This document shows positions 35,671 through 46,650 of a stretch of 64,000 bases of DNA, piece by piece. Within the stretch, counting starts at the first letter, position 1; every line of letters starts with the position of its first letter. Below the pieces are notes generated by a model. That model was given only the letters and a program-made list of their open reading frames with translations, was not told the origin of the DNA and made no database searches. Source of the stretch: Eucommia ulmoides (lineage: Eukaryota > Streptophyta > Magnoliopsida > Garryales > Eucommiaceae); assembly GCA_016647705.1 (NCBI GenBank), contig CM028328.1:51817647-51881646 (forward strand), read 5' to 3'. Made by a program: the position numbers and the translations under genes.

Positions 35671-36556
35671 TACGAAAGAGCATTCACACTAGAAACGAGA
35701 TGGTGAACTAACTAATTTGATTATTTCTAAATTTTACAATCAAACACCAACATATAACCATTCATAAATTCACTAATTGAATGAAATCGCAAAAGAAAAG
35801 AAAAAGTTGTATTTATCTTGTTATCAACAAAATTTTTGTTTTTTTCAAGTGGCCATTTTGCATTGTGGGACATTTAAAAGGGATGGAGATATATGAATTT
35901 TTTATTTCTTCATCTCTTTCTTTCTAATGCAGCTCTTATTGTCTCTAAGTTGGGTCCATATATTAAATGCTTCCCATCCTTCTCTGTAGGACCATCTTAT
36001 TGCTTGCATATGCAGTTGTTTCCTCTCAAATGTGTGGGCTAGGCTTACTTTAATATTTTTGTATCGTATTCAGCTACCTGACTGCCAAAATTTTCTCAAC
36101 CAAATGTATGTTTTTCTGTGCACTATCTTATGATTTATGACACCCAGTGACACTAACAAATGCATGAAAAGGCACATACATCCTTATAAAGTATGGACAT
36201 TTTTATGGCTGCTACAAGGATTGCTTTGATTTATGTGAAAGTATGTATCAACAGTACCAGAGTCTTTATATAAACAGTTGGGATGAAAGTTGCATACCGT
36301 GAAATTTCTATGCATAACTCCTAAAACTGACATTGCAGACAGTTTTGGAGCTCGTTTCGATTTAATTGTTGATGTTTTTTGTGTTATCAAAATAGGGAAT
36401 CTTGGGGGGGATTGAAGAAATCGTTTGAAATTATACCCAGCCTACAAGCTTAAGTAGCGAATTTAGTCATAGTATGTTGAGCCATTTTTCATTAAATTTT
36501 TATATTTTTTTGCATACTGTCTCGCCATCGAGACTTGATTTCTGCTTCATCCAACA

Positions 36557-36600
36557 CCCCCCCCCCCCCCCCCCCCCCTTTTGTGTGTGTATGTGTGTGT
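36557..36600 (+). repeat. poly-C run plus (TG)n in TPP intron 1
   Basis: 22 consecutive C bases (36557-36578), then TTTTGTGTGTGTATGTGTGTG. Run length may be inexact in the assembly. Confidence 0.8.
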
Positions 36601-36839
36601 GAAGTGTATTAGCGTATGCTGTTTGTCTTGTTGATAGACAGGGTTTCACATCAATGATTATAAGTTCTTGCACAAAATACTATTTGTTTTCCTAATCTTT
36701 TCTTCACTCATTTTTTCCTAACAAGGAAACCGTTCCTTAAAATCCTTTCTATTTCATGTTTTCATTTTGCCCGTTTTGATTTGGACCGGAATTATATTAC
36801 TTGGGCTTATTACATTTCTTGACCGTAACTCTGTTGCAG

Positions 36840-36898
36840 CTATCAATCTGTCAGGCTAATATAGTTACACTGGCGGGAAAGGGCATGAGGGTATACAA
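36840..36898 (+). other. TPP: TPP 5'-UTR exon 2
   Basis: A 59-base exon between acceptor TGTTGCAG and donor ATACAA|GTAAGTTG. It carries the start of the upstream ORF (ATG at 36885). Confidence 0.6.
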
Positions 36899-37050
36899 GT
36901 AAGTTGATCCCCTGCCTTTTTTTTTTTTTAATTTATTTATTTTTAACGCATCATTCTAAATGCTCTTTGTTTCTGTCACTTAATACCATTTTATACCAAT
37001 TAGATTTCAGGTATCTTGCCATTGATGGACTGCTTCCCTACCAGCAGTGA
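36885..37050 (+). CDS. intron-split upstream ORF in the TPP leader (candidate conserved-peptide uORF)
   Basis: Joining 36885-36898 to 37011-37050 by a canonical GTAAGT…TTTCAG intron gives an 18-codon ORF, MRVYKYLAIDGLLPYQQ-stop. It ends 137 bases before the TPP start codon. The splice falls inside the Lys codon after MRVY, so the peptide exists only in spliced RNA. From memory, two Arabidopsis TPP genes (TPPF and TPPG) carry annotated conserved-peptide uORFs (CPuORF26/27). This peptide could be the same class, which would predict peptide-dependent stalling or translation control of TPP. The sequence shows the ORF and splice sites. The function is inferred. A chance uORF remains possible. Confidence 0.6.
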
Positions 37051-37187
37051 CAAGAAGACTTTGAAGAAGTGGTTTTTCATTGACAAGAGGGTCGGCTGAA
37101 AAGAGATTTCTGCAAGTTTTAGTGAAACTAACTGGTTAACAAACTCTAATCATAAACACTATTGTGCGATTCTGAAATCTGGATCAA

Positions 37188-40100
37188 ATGGACCTGAAAA
37201 CAAATCATACTTCTCCCGTCCTCACCGATTCCGCATCCACGAACCAATCAATATTTGGCGTCCACTCTCTGCTTCCATATTCACCTCCCGGTGCACCTTT
37301 CTCCACGAGCCTCTTCCTCACGATCCCAAGGAAGAAACCCGGCCTACTCAATGATGTTTGGTCAAGTTCGTGGTTGGATGCTATGAAATCATCGTCTCCT
37401 ACTCATAAGAAGAAAACAAAAGAGTCGAGCATGGACCAAACATCTACGGATAATGATGTTACTTACTGCAATTGGCTGGTAATTAGTTTTTGCCCTTTGT
37501 CTGTTTAAATATTTTTTATTTTCTTAAAAAATATATTAGTAGCATTTGGTTTCACGGAATTGGACCTTCAAAATTGGAATTACGAATAAAATCTTGTAAA
37601 AATATAAAAAATTACGTGTCTTGTCTCTTATTTCAAGCCTTGAACTTGATGCTACCGAACACTACCTTTATTCTGAATTCTGACTCATTGTTCTGGCTTG
37701 GCAGGTGAAGTATCCATCAGCTCGTGCTGCCTTCGAGCAAATAGCAAGCCAAGCAAAGGGCAAGAGAATAGCATTGTTTCTTGATTATGATGGGACTCTG
37801 TCCCCAATTGTGGATAACCCAGACCTTGCTTTCATGTCTACTGCTGTAAGAATCTTTCTTAGACACCCTTTTTTTTTTTTTAAGTATTCTTTATTGTAAA
37901 AAAATAATTTTTACTTTAAAAGTTGAAGCAAAAAACAGAAGTGTGTTTGATAATGTAGAATGGGTATGTTGAATCCACATTGCTTGTGTTACCTGATTCT
38001 GAGCTATATATAAAAGCCTAGGGAAAGCCTCAGGCATCTTTTGAGAGTGAGTTAGGCCCATTGAGTTTCTACAGGGTATCTTATTGTTAGCCTTACAAAA
38101 GATTTCTAAATCTAAAAGAATTTCATAGATGGTTGAGAAAAATTGGGTTGAAATGTCCTAATCGATCTGTCTCTTATCTCTTTAGATACAAATATCAAAA
38201 AACAAAAAACAACTATTTTTTAGTTTTCAAAAAAGGTATTTTTTTTAAGTGCAAAACTAAGGCTACTTCTATTATTTAGTAGAGTTACCAAACAGTTGCC
38301 TAACTTTGTTTGTTAAGAATGCAATTTTTCGGATGATCTATTTGTTGGCGCTTCTTATAACATTCTTATTTTATACCAACTACTTTGTTGTCAGATGCGT
38401 GCTGCTATCAGAAATGTGGCAAAATATTTTCCAACGGCAATAATTAGTGGGAGAAGCCGTGATAAGGTACATGATGGACCTCTCATCCATTGTATTATAA
38501 TTTTGATTTTATGTTCCTCTTTGATGTTAATTAATTAATTAATTATCCTTATTTTCCTTCACTTGTAGGTATATGACTTTGTAGGACTGAAAGAACTCTA
38601 TTATGCTGGTAGTCATGGAATGGACATTATGGGTCCTGTTAGGCCTTCTTCTGCTGACCATACCAACTGTATTAGGTCCACTAACAAGCAGGTAATGGAT
38701 CAATATTTGCTCATGGTACCCCTCTTCTTTGTAATCGTGTTGAATCCCACGTCGCTTGTGTTATCTGATCCTAAGCTACATATAAGTCTAAAGGGTAATC
38801 CTCCTCTTTCAATGCGTCTTTTCAAAGTGAGTTAAGCTCATTGAATTTCTATAAATTGAATGAATCTTCTTCTTCTTCTCTCTCTTTTTTTTTTTTTTTT
38901 TCTTTTTTTTTTAATTGATAATTATTATTATTCTTTCTATAAATAATAAGAATTAAATAACTTTGGCAATGATAAAAAAAAATTGTTGATGTTGGTTCTA
39001 ATATTCAATTTTTTATTTATACAGGGTAAGGAAGTTAATTTATTCCAGCCTGCTAGTGAATTCTTACCTATGATCGATGAGGTGTGTAAAGTTATTTATT
39101 TTTGTGACGGTATATGTTCAGTTGCGTAATTGCTGAGATAACTTCTTTATTCATTTTTCACAGGTTTTTAGATCCCTTGTCGAGAGTACCAAGGAAATTA
39201 AAGGAGCAAAAGTTGAAAACAACAGATTCTGTGTAGCTGTGCACTACCGGAATGTTGAAGAGAAGGTAAGGGTTGTTTTAAAAACCAAAATCTTGATGTG
39301 GGTGCCATTGATTAGTATTTTTTCTGTACTCACCAATTTAAGAACCAAAAGAAGCAGAAAAGAGTTTTTTGGATCAGAAATGAACCCTTTTTTGTTTCTT
39401 CGTTTCCATATTGCTATTTTTGTTCTCAGTTTTCTGGGACAAACATAGCAGTACAGGAGCATAAACACTAAACAGACAGGGCCTGATCAAATGGCACCGT
39501 TTTTTCTGAATTTTCTCATTTAGCTTAAAAGTATCCAATTTTTCTTTGGTTTAATTTTGATAGAGTTGGGGAACTATCGCAAGATCAGTCCATGACATTT
39601 TGAAAAACTACCCACGTTTGCGATTGACACACGGGCGGAAGGTTTGCACATCTAACCATGCTTTTAAGCCGCCACCCTTCCCCCCCCCTCCCCCTTTTTT
39701 TTTTCCTCTGTGGAAGAATTTCGATTTTATTAATACTTTCCACTATTTTTTTTTCCTCTAATTATTTTTTATATTCTACTAACGTCTAGGTTTTAGAAGT
39801 TCGGCCTGTGCTCAACTGGGACAAAGGGAAAGCTGTTGAGTTTTTGCTTGAGTCACTTGGTGAGTTTTGCTTTTAAACTTGGGGCCTATTTGGTTGAATA
39901 AATTACCCTATTTTAGGAATTATATTAAGTTGGATGAATTTATTTGTATATTTTTCCATTTAAAAATGTGGTTCAATTATGTATGTATATATATATGTTT
40001 GGAACAAGAAACACAAAATTGTTCTGTGTTGTCAAAATTTTAGCTATGTCTAAAGCATATAAACCAGAATCAAAATATTGGACAATAAAATATAACAATT

Positions 40101-41647
40101 CATAATCCAGGCATTAAAGCCATCCGGAAACCAAATGATGAAAATAATGCTGATAATGTTTTGCAGGGTTGAGTGATTGTGATGATGTGCTCCCAATATA
40201 TGTTGGAGATGATCGAACCGATGAAGATGCTTTTAAGGTATAAATACATTTTGAACTCGAATATTTGGCAGCCAATCGTTTTAGCCGTTTTAATAAATAG
40301 CTATCATACCTAGGCCAAAATATTTAAAAAAAAAAAAAAAAATTGGAAAAAGTGAATAGCTCTTATCTTCTTATGTGTGAAGAATAAAGCATAGGCTATA
40401 TCCCACTTTGTGCCCCTAAAGTTTGGGTGCGATCTCACTTTTGTTGCAATTTGCCCCTTGAAGTTTGTTTTCTTCTCTTTAATGTGGTCCAATTGACTGA
40501 TTTCTGCCAAAGTTTTGCCGAGTATGGGGTAAAGTGCAATGACGCTCAAACGTCTACAGTGTAAAATGAAACATAACCTTTTTTATTGCATTAATTTTCT
40601 TTCAGTGCAAATTAAATGACTAATTCAGGCAATAAAATTGATCGGAATTAGTCCATTGGATCAAATTGATAGAAAAATCAAATTTCAAGGGGGTAAATTA
40701 CAACTAAAACATCAGGGGATTAATTGAGACTGCACCCAATACTTTGTGGGTGCAAAGTGTGATTTAGCCTAAAGCATATATAATGAATCTCAACTCAATT
40801 GATTTTTTTATAACAGGTTCTGAGAGAGGGTAACAGAGGCTGTGGCATCTTGGTGTCTGCTGTGCCAAAAGAAACCAATGCATTTTACTCTCTCAAAGAC
40901 CCGTTGGAGGTTTGTTCAATCCCAAAATTTTGAAGTACTATGTGCAAAAAATTGATCAATTTTTAAATGTTATAATCATCACCTAATAAGTTATTATATT
41001 TTAAATATTTTTATTTAATTGACATTGAACGGTTTTTAAATATCAAACCAAACAAACCCTAATGAAAAACCAATCGTAACCGAACTAACGAGTTCTCTAA
41101 ATGTGTGTTTTTGTTTTCTTTTGCTTGCTACATTTTTCAAATGTAAAGAAGGATCACAAATCATGACAATATGAGGTTTTTGCATTAGTTTTGGAGAAAT
41201 TCCACTTTAGTCCCTGTGCTTTCAATTCAAACACATTAAACCCTAAAGTATCCAAATCGTGTCAAGTTAGTCTAAATCGATAACTCTGTTATTTTTTTAT
41301 AATGGAAATCAGACACGTGTTAGACATGGAATCACCCACGTGGGTGAATTTCATTATGAAAAATGACAGAAGGACTGCCTTGACACGATTTTTATATTTT
41401 AGGGTTTAATGGGTTCAAATTGAAGGGTTTAATGTGTTCAAATTGAAAAGACAGAGACTAAAGTGAGATTTCTCTGAAACTTCAGGGGTGCAAAGTGCAA
41501 AAAGCTCTGACAATATAATTACATTGTTCAAACTTCATAGTGTCTGTTATTAAGCAGCTTCTCAACTCTTTGCCTCTTCAAAAAAATATGCAGGTTATGG
41601 AGTTTCTAAAGTCACTGGTGGCATGGAAGAAGTCAAGTTCACTCTAA
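37188..41647 (+). CDS. TPP: trehalose-6-phosphate phosphatase
   Basis: Converts trehalose-6-phosphate to trehalose and so controls the level of a sugar signal. It belongs to the HAD superfamily. Coding exons are 37188-37478, 37705-37845, 38395-38466, 38569-38691, 39025-39081, 39164-39265, 39564-39641, 39790-39859, 40167-40237, 40817-40909 and 41594-41647, all with GT…AG borders. They total 1152 nt and 383 residues, the normal plant TPP length. Visible motifs: catalytic [12 protein letters not shown] (exon 2), [10 protein letters not shown] (exons 3-4), [10 protein letters not shown] (exon 4), [10 protein letters not shown] (exon 6) and the Mg-binding [13 protein letters not shown] (exon 9). 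The N-terminal about 100 residues are the variable plant extension. No stop or frameshift was found, so the gene looks functional. It has a split uORF and ABRE motifs upstream. Introns carry transposon fragments that leave the splice sites intact. Confidence 0.95.
37967..38075 (+). mobile_element. LTR-like (TRIM-type) fragment in TPP, copy 1
   Basis: Starts TGTTGAATCCACATTGCTTG and contains CTGAGCTATATATAAAAGCC and GAGTGAGTTAGGCCCATTG. A TG-start followed by ATCC(C)ACAT and a TATA box is typical of short LTRs of miniature retroelements. It lies in the intron between coding exons 2 and 3. Confidence 0.45.
38738..38852 (+). mobile_element. LTR-like (TRIM-type) fragment in TPP, copy 2
   Basis: TGTTGAATCCCACGTCGCTT, CTAAGCTACATATAAGTC and AAGTGAGTTAAGCTCATTG parallel copy 1 throughout, on the same strand. 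It lies in the intron after coding exon 4. The two copies flank coding exons 3-4. Confidence 0.5.
39297..39484. mobile_element. short MITE-like insertion in a TPP intron
   Basis: The left end GTGGGTGCCATTGATTAGTA, followed by TTTTTTCTGTACTC, mirrors the right end (reverse complement GCCCTGTCTGTTTAGTGTTT and TGCTCCTGTACTG). It belongs to the dispersed GTTTAGTGTTTCTG family and lies in the intron after coding exon 6. Confidence 0.4.
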
Positions 41648-42245
41648 TAAATCGCCATATAAACACACAGTATACCTTTCGTATATGAAACCATATACCA
41701 TTAGGCACCCCCACCCCCAACCCCCGACCCAAAAAAAAGAAAAGAGAGAAAACCATCTACAATTAGGAACCAGCAAAAAAAAAAAAAAGAAAGAAAAAGG
41801 AAAAAAAGAGAGACGTTCGGAATCATATATATATATATATTTTGGTTAGCTAAATTGGAGTGGAGGACTTTCCAAGGGGTCATCCATCCTAGTACTACTC
41901 TGCCCAAACATGTTTTACTGTAGAGTTCTGATGGAATCCGGGGCATTAGTACTGATATGATCCGGAATCTTATATATATACACCTTACGTAAAGGGTTTC
42001 GAGTCGGAGGTGTTGCAATTTTTTAGTTCTTGAGTTGGCAACTGTTCTTAGATTTATTTTTCTTCAATCAATATGTTTATTTCTTTGTAAAATCTGTTCT
42101 CTTATTGTTTCTAGCGACGCCAAGGATGATATCTTGCCCTAATGTACTAATTGTGTAAGCCACGTCTTCTTTTTTTTGGGGTGGGGTGGGGGGGAGTTCT
42201 GATTCGTATTCTTTAATTGTTCAATGGAATTGTTTAATAAAAGTT
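41648..42245 (+). other. TPP: TPP 3' UTR / flank
   Basis: An AATAAA overlaps the stop codon (TAATAAA, 41645-41651), and another A-rich signal TTTAATAAAAG lies near 42230-42240. The second probably marks the natural transcript end, which would put the 5S relic inside the 3' UTR. Confidence 0.4.
41862..42017 (-). mobile_element. 5S-rRNA-derived relic, Cassandra TRIM-like, in the TPP 3' flank
   Basis: On the - strand, from a possible LTR start TGCAACACCTCCGACTCG (42017), there is a TATATATATA box. A 5S-like core follows at about 41965-41862: ATCATATCAGTACTAATG, then CATCAGAACTCTACAGT, then TTTGGGCAGAGTAGTACTAG, GATGGATGACC and GGAAAGTCCTC. These align in order with plant 5S rRNA, with scattered substitutions. 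A 5S gene embedded in a short LTR is the hallmark of Cassandra TRIM elements. A plain 5S pseudogene or a 5S-headed SINE are alternatives. It lies antisense to TPP, 0.2 kb past its stop codon. Confidence 0.6.
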
Positions 42246-43232
42246 ATTCCAGTTTATTGTTTGATGAAGTTGTTTTACTATAGTTATTTCAGTTTTTGGC
42301 ATGGGAGCATCTAAATGTATACTCCATCTTCTTTTGTGATCACCATTGCCTGTGCTAATGCAGTCAGAAACTCCCAGCACGTGTAACAGTTCCGCATGTG
42401 CTGAAAACCTCTTCTTCTTCCTCCGTTAACCTACAAAATCGTTTAGTTCTTGGGGGAGAACACCGGTGTGATATCAGCTAAAGAACCTTCGGCGTGAGAA
42501 TAGGTTAATCTGGTAATGGAGGGAGTTAATACGCAGATTGAAATTGTAAGTCAAATAATAGTTATACCTGCCCTTTATATAGGTTCAGGGATACTCTGTC
42601 GTTTCATTGGAGAGGTCATTCGTTTACGTGATACGCTCTTAACGGCATGAAAGATAACTATGATCTTCTCCTTATGTCGTGGGAGAGATCTTCTGTAACG
42701 TATCCTTTTAATCATGGGTCGTTACAATCTACCGATTATAACACTCTTCAGGTGTAGGTGAGGCAGTCATGATGGGTTGCCCTATTTATTCATTGGCTCT
42801 GTACACCGTGGGCTTTGATCTCCCCATTAATGGGCCTCTTCATGAGGTTGTTTGCCTTCTTTAGAGGACCGCCAAAGGTCTTACCCAACTGGGTTTATTA
42901 CTTTTTGGCCCAAATAACTCGTTGGGTCTGTCTGTTCTGGATCGAAATTCTCACCCAATCCGACCTGTTAAGGCTCCATGCATATGTCAGTTACGAGCGG
43001 GAGTTTTCCCACATCACCAGCGATGGTTATGTGTCTCTCTTTCTCTAATCTCTTAACCCTTAATCCTCCTGCGCCCTACCCTGTTGGTCTCCCCTTGCCC
43101 TTTTATTGTCACCATAACCACCACCACCACTACGAAGCATATCTTCCTTATCCCCTTACTCTCCTCTCTTTCTCTGTAAAGATCCGCTACTGCCATGCAA
43201 CAACGGATTTGTTTAATATATATATATATATA
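42246..43232. other. unclassified mid-GC repeat-like block
   Basis: Non-coding text of mixed composition with words such as GGGCCTCTTCATGAGG and ACCACCACCACCACTACGAAG. It resembles the solo-LTR block at 1564-2405 in style but not in sequence. The frames at 42815-43277 show no protein signature. It ends in (TA)n abutting Helitron 2. Confidence 0.3.
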
Positions 43233-43842
43233 CTAGCGTATAACCCGTACCTAAAGGCACATGTGTTAAAAAAATGACATAATTTTCACTTTTTATACAA
43301 CATTTTACAACTATTTTATCAAACATAACAATAATTTTCAAATGAAACCATACTGAGCTAACAAAATTTTCAAATTCATTTTCAAAATCCGATTTATGAG
43401 ACCAAGAGACAATCAGCCGCAAAGTAGAAGATCGAAGATAGAGATAGTGGGGAATCAAAGACAGAGGTGCCGAAACAATTTTGGAACCCAATTCCAAGCT
43501 TCCAAATGCTACCTACTTTTAAATTAGTTTTAGGTATTGCTTGGTTGAAAAAAAAAAAAAGAAAAAAAAAGAAAAGACCTAGATAAAATAATGCAATTAG
43601 GAAATTAGGGTTACAGTTAAAAAATCAATGTAATGAACTAAAAACGAAATTGAATGAAGTTCAACATACCTGAATTCAGATAAGCAGAGCCTCAAAGAGT
43701 TAAAATTAAGGAATGAAAAACTTCATCTGAAATTAAAAATACAAACAAAAAATATTGAAAATCTGAGAGGTTAATACCTGTTTCGCGGTGGATTTCAGCA
43801 GTTTTTTTGAAAATATCAGAGCTCAATTGAAACAATATATAC

Positions 43843-44312
43843 CAAAAGTATTCATTTAGATCATCATAATTGCACCAAGCTGAATGAGAGGCTTTTCCAT
43901 TTTTGCTCTTATTGGCTTCCTGGAATCCACTAACAACTGACATTATGTTTGAAACAGAAAGATCAAAGTTTTATGGAATGTGCATGTTTGCATTGGAAGC
44001 ACCTTTTCAATGACTCGGTATATTGGTGTCATAATCTTCCTCAAGAAAGATTCATTATCCCCACCATAAGAAGGCTCAATATTTTCTCTAGTGACTATGC
44101 TGACATTTCTAGCCAGAAGACCATAGGGTTCATAAGCCATCTAAAAATATAAAGGACATCAATATCCACAATGTAAATAGAGAATGTATACACAAATCAA
44201 GGAAAAGTAAAATAAGAAAAGATAGTTAAAAAATAGTTGACAGAATTTACACAATGGAATGAACTGCTTACCTTATGAAAAAATATAGCATGGACACTCT
44301 GGCATGAAACGC
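43843..44312 (-). pseudogene. captured callose synthase (glucan synthase-like) gene fragment
   Basis: Three consecutive exon pieces with introns on the - strand. (a) About 44312-44272: RFMPECPCYIFFHK, then donor GTAAGC. (b) 44140-44003, between TTTTTAG and GTGCTT: MAYEPYGLLARNVSIVTREN, then PSYGGDNESFLRKIMTPIYR. (c) 43919-43843, after CCAG: EANKSKNGKASHSAWCNYDD and LNEYFW, then GTATAT. In callose synthases (plasma-membrane 1,3-beta-glucan synthases of about 1,900 residues) these segments lie consecutively in the cytosolic N-terminal part (RFMPECLCYIFHHM…GNVSPVTGEN…YDDLNEYFWS). Only about 85 codons are present, with no start, catalytic domain or membrane segments. Splice signals are preserved, so the capture was from genomic DNA. 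Its orientation equals that of the Helitron. Confidence 0.8.
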
Positions 44313-44927
44313 AAATAAAGTAAGAAAGAAGTCAAATGGATTTTCTTCTCTAGCCAATTAGCAAATAAACCTATTACATAGCTGGTAGTGCTAATTACCT
44401 CATGTCAACAGCAAGGGTACAGTCTGAGTAGGGAGCAATTGTTCAAATTGTTCCACTGATAAACACAATACATACAGAAAAGAAAAACACAAATGTCTTT
44501 AAATAAACTTCCTTACCCATGCCAACTCAAAATCAGATTGATTCAACTTAAGTCTATTGAGAGAAATTGAAAGACATAAAATTAGCCTAGGATGAATACA
44601 AACACATTTCAATGGTAGAAGAATAGCCGAACTCCGACGACCATATGTGCACCGTCGTCATAAAGGGAGGGAGAATGGTTTCGAAATAGAAATTGATGAA
44701 ATGTTTCAATTTTAAGGGTTTCGAAATAGAAAAACAAAGACAATCAAACCCAAAATCCAAAGAGAGAGGGAGAAACGTACCTGGAGATAGAGTGGGGAAC
44801 TCGATGCTAACATAAAGACGTGTCATTGGTTATCTAATTTTCTCCAAACGAAATAGAACTGTTCCCACATTTCTGTTTCTTTTCAAAGTTTTTTGTGAAA
44901 AAATAATGGGAGCAAAAACAGAAAGGT

Positions 44928-45100
44928 GGTGCTCGTTTAGTGTTTCCTTTCTCAGTTTTCTGTTTCTGTTCCCATAAAAATTAGAATAGGGAGAATTATT
45001 TCGAATCTATCTTTTTCTAGACCTAGAATTTTGTTATGAAAATCTAGGAACAGAGAAGAATAAAATGAAATCGGAGGACAAAAACACTAACGGGGTGGCT
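44928..45100. mobile_element. MITE-like element inside Helitron 2
   Basis: The left GGTGCTCGTTTAGTGTTTCC and right …AAAAACACTAACGGGGTGGC are complementary over 12 of 18 bases. The interior is TTTCTGTTTCTGTTCCCA…GGAACAGAGAAGAAT. It is a member of the dispersed GTTTAGTGTTTCTG family. Confidence 0.4.
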
Positions 45101-46435
45101 GCTCCTAGAGCTAACCTATATTGTGCTTGATGTGTAAAAGTAAGTAAAAACCTCAAGTTAAGTTGCTCTCAAATTTCCGCAAAAAGAAATAGAAATCCGG
45201 GAACAGAAACACACTGGTTTTCTCCAGTTCATCCAATCCCTCCAGTGGTTAAAAGTTGAGGTTGAGAAAAATAAATTCATGTAACACGTCACTTCCCCAC
45301 ATAAATTCTATACCCATATAATTACATTATTTACATTGAATGAGAACGTCTTACCAAGTTCGAGAGGTAAGATTTAACTTGCTTTTACAGTCGCTTCTTT
45401 CCCTCCTTGTTAGTTTCTCTCTCTTTCCTCTACTTCTATAATCGAACAGAGAAAGTGCAGATTAACACGTGTAGCAATATGAAACCAGAATGGAAATAGT
45501 TAGCAATATAAAATAAGAATATAAATTTATATGTATCCTATAAATACATTCATCAGTCAGGCATTTCATCAAACATGTAGTGCTCACGTTAAAAAAGCAA
45601 ATATCTATATGATTTACCTCAATTGAAGAAACAAAATGAATAATAAGAAAGACATATCCCATCTCGAAAAACAAATTCAAATTCAAATACATATCTGACA
45701 AACCACATCAACGACAATGGAATCGATGTGTCTACTGTTTTCAGCAAGAAGAGGAAAGAGCTGCTTTTCCCACACGGGAACAATGATGAAGCATAATAAA
45801 AGCTGAATACGAACTGTGAAGTTAAGAATATGAAGTGAACAAACATAATCTATATATTATGCAAAAAACTAAAAGCGGTTGTGTTACTTTACTTCAGCAG
45901 ACTTCAACTTAAATGATTTGCGGCTTATTTAAATAAGAGCAAATGGTACAAACATGAGTAAGTGGTACAATGACTACCCCCATACCAAAAGCAAGAGCGA
46001 CATTCTAATGACTTGGTTCTCTTCTTGCCTAAGCAATTAAAATTTAAAATATAATAGAAATAAAATCCATCCAAATGGAATACTTTATATTCGATACAAA
46101 ATAAAAAAAATGTAAATGTTAAACCAAGAGGACCTCGAGTTCATACAAATTCGGGTATGAAATCAGTGATCTAATTGTTGTCAAACATTAGAAGATGGAA
46201 ACAGAATGGAAATTGAAATTTGCAAACATCATAATACAAATTCACAATGAAAACAGAATGGAAACTGAACATGGTTTATCAATTAGAGATTTCATCAAAC
46301 ATTTGGTGCTCTATATGACGTCAGTAGAATATGAAATCAGAATACAAACACTCGTATAGATTTCGTCGCAATGTAAACTTGGTGATCTAATTAGGGAGCA
46401 ATCAATATGAAATCAGATTGGTGAGTTCATACAAA

Positions 46436-46650
46436 TTCGGGAACAGGAACAGAAACAGAGACGGGAACAGAACAGAAACAGAAACGGGAACAGAACATAA
46501 ACAAAGACGGGAACAGAATAGAAACCGGTAACAAAAACGCATTCGGCGCCAATGCCAATGCGTTTGTGTATTAACCATAGTTCACATTTGGCGTTCAACA
46601 TAAACAGAAGCATAAACGTAAACAGAAACATAAATCTGGGAACCAAAAAC
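46436..46650 (-). repeat. CAGAAACAGAACGGGAA tract of Helitron 2
   Basis: Many variants of GGGAACAGAACAGAAACAGA on the + strand, i.e. TCTGTTTCTGTTCTGTTCCC in the element's own sense. This is the same word as in Helitron 1. The 77-codon frame over it is an artefact. Confidence 0.7.

Larger units (their letters stand above)
34539..36839. other. TPP leader intron 1
   Basis: A 2.3-kb intron in the 5' UTR with a donor GTACGCC and an acceptor TGTTGCAG (36839). It contains a LINE scrap (about 35461-35670), a run of 22 C (36557-36578) and a (TG)n tract. Long leader introns often enhance expression in plants, which here is an inference. Confidence 0.5.

Noticed and set aside
41862..41965. Functional 5S rRNA gene
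   Set aside because: Too many substitutions in the conserved core and no tandem neighbours. Better read as a TRIM/pseudogene relic.
42815..43277. Two ORFs (77 and 99 codons) before Helitron 2
   Set aside because: They overlap in different frames and resemble no family. The 3' one runs into (TA)n and the Helitron terminus.
44587..44826. Possible further captured callose synthase exon
   Set aside because: The reading (Phe/Leu/Ser-rich) does not match any callose synthase segment I know. It looks like leader DNA.
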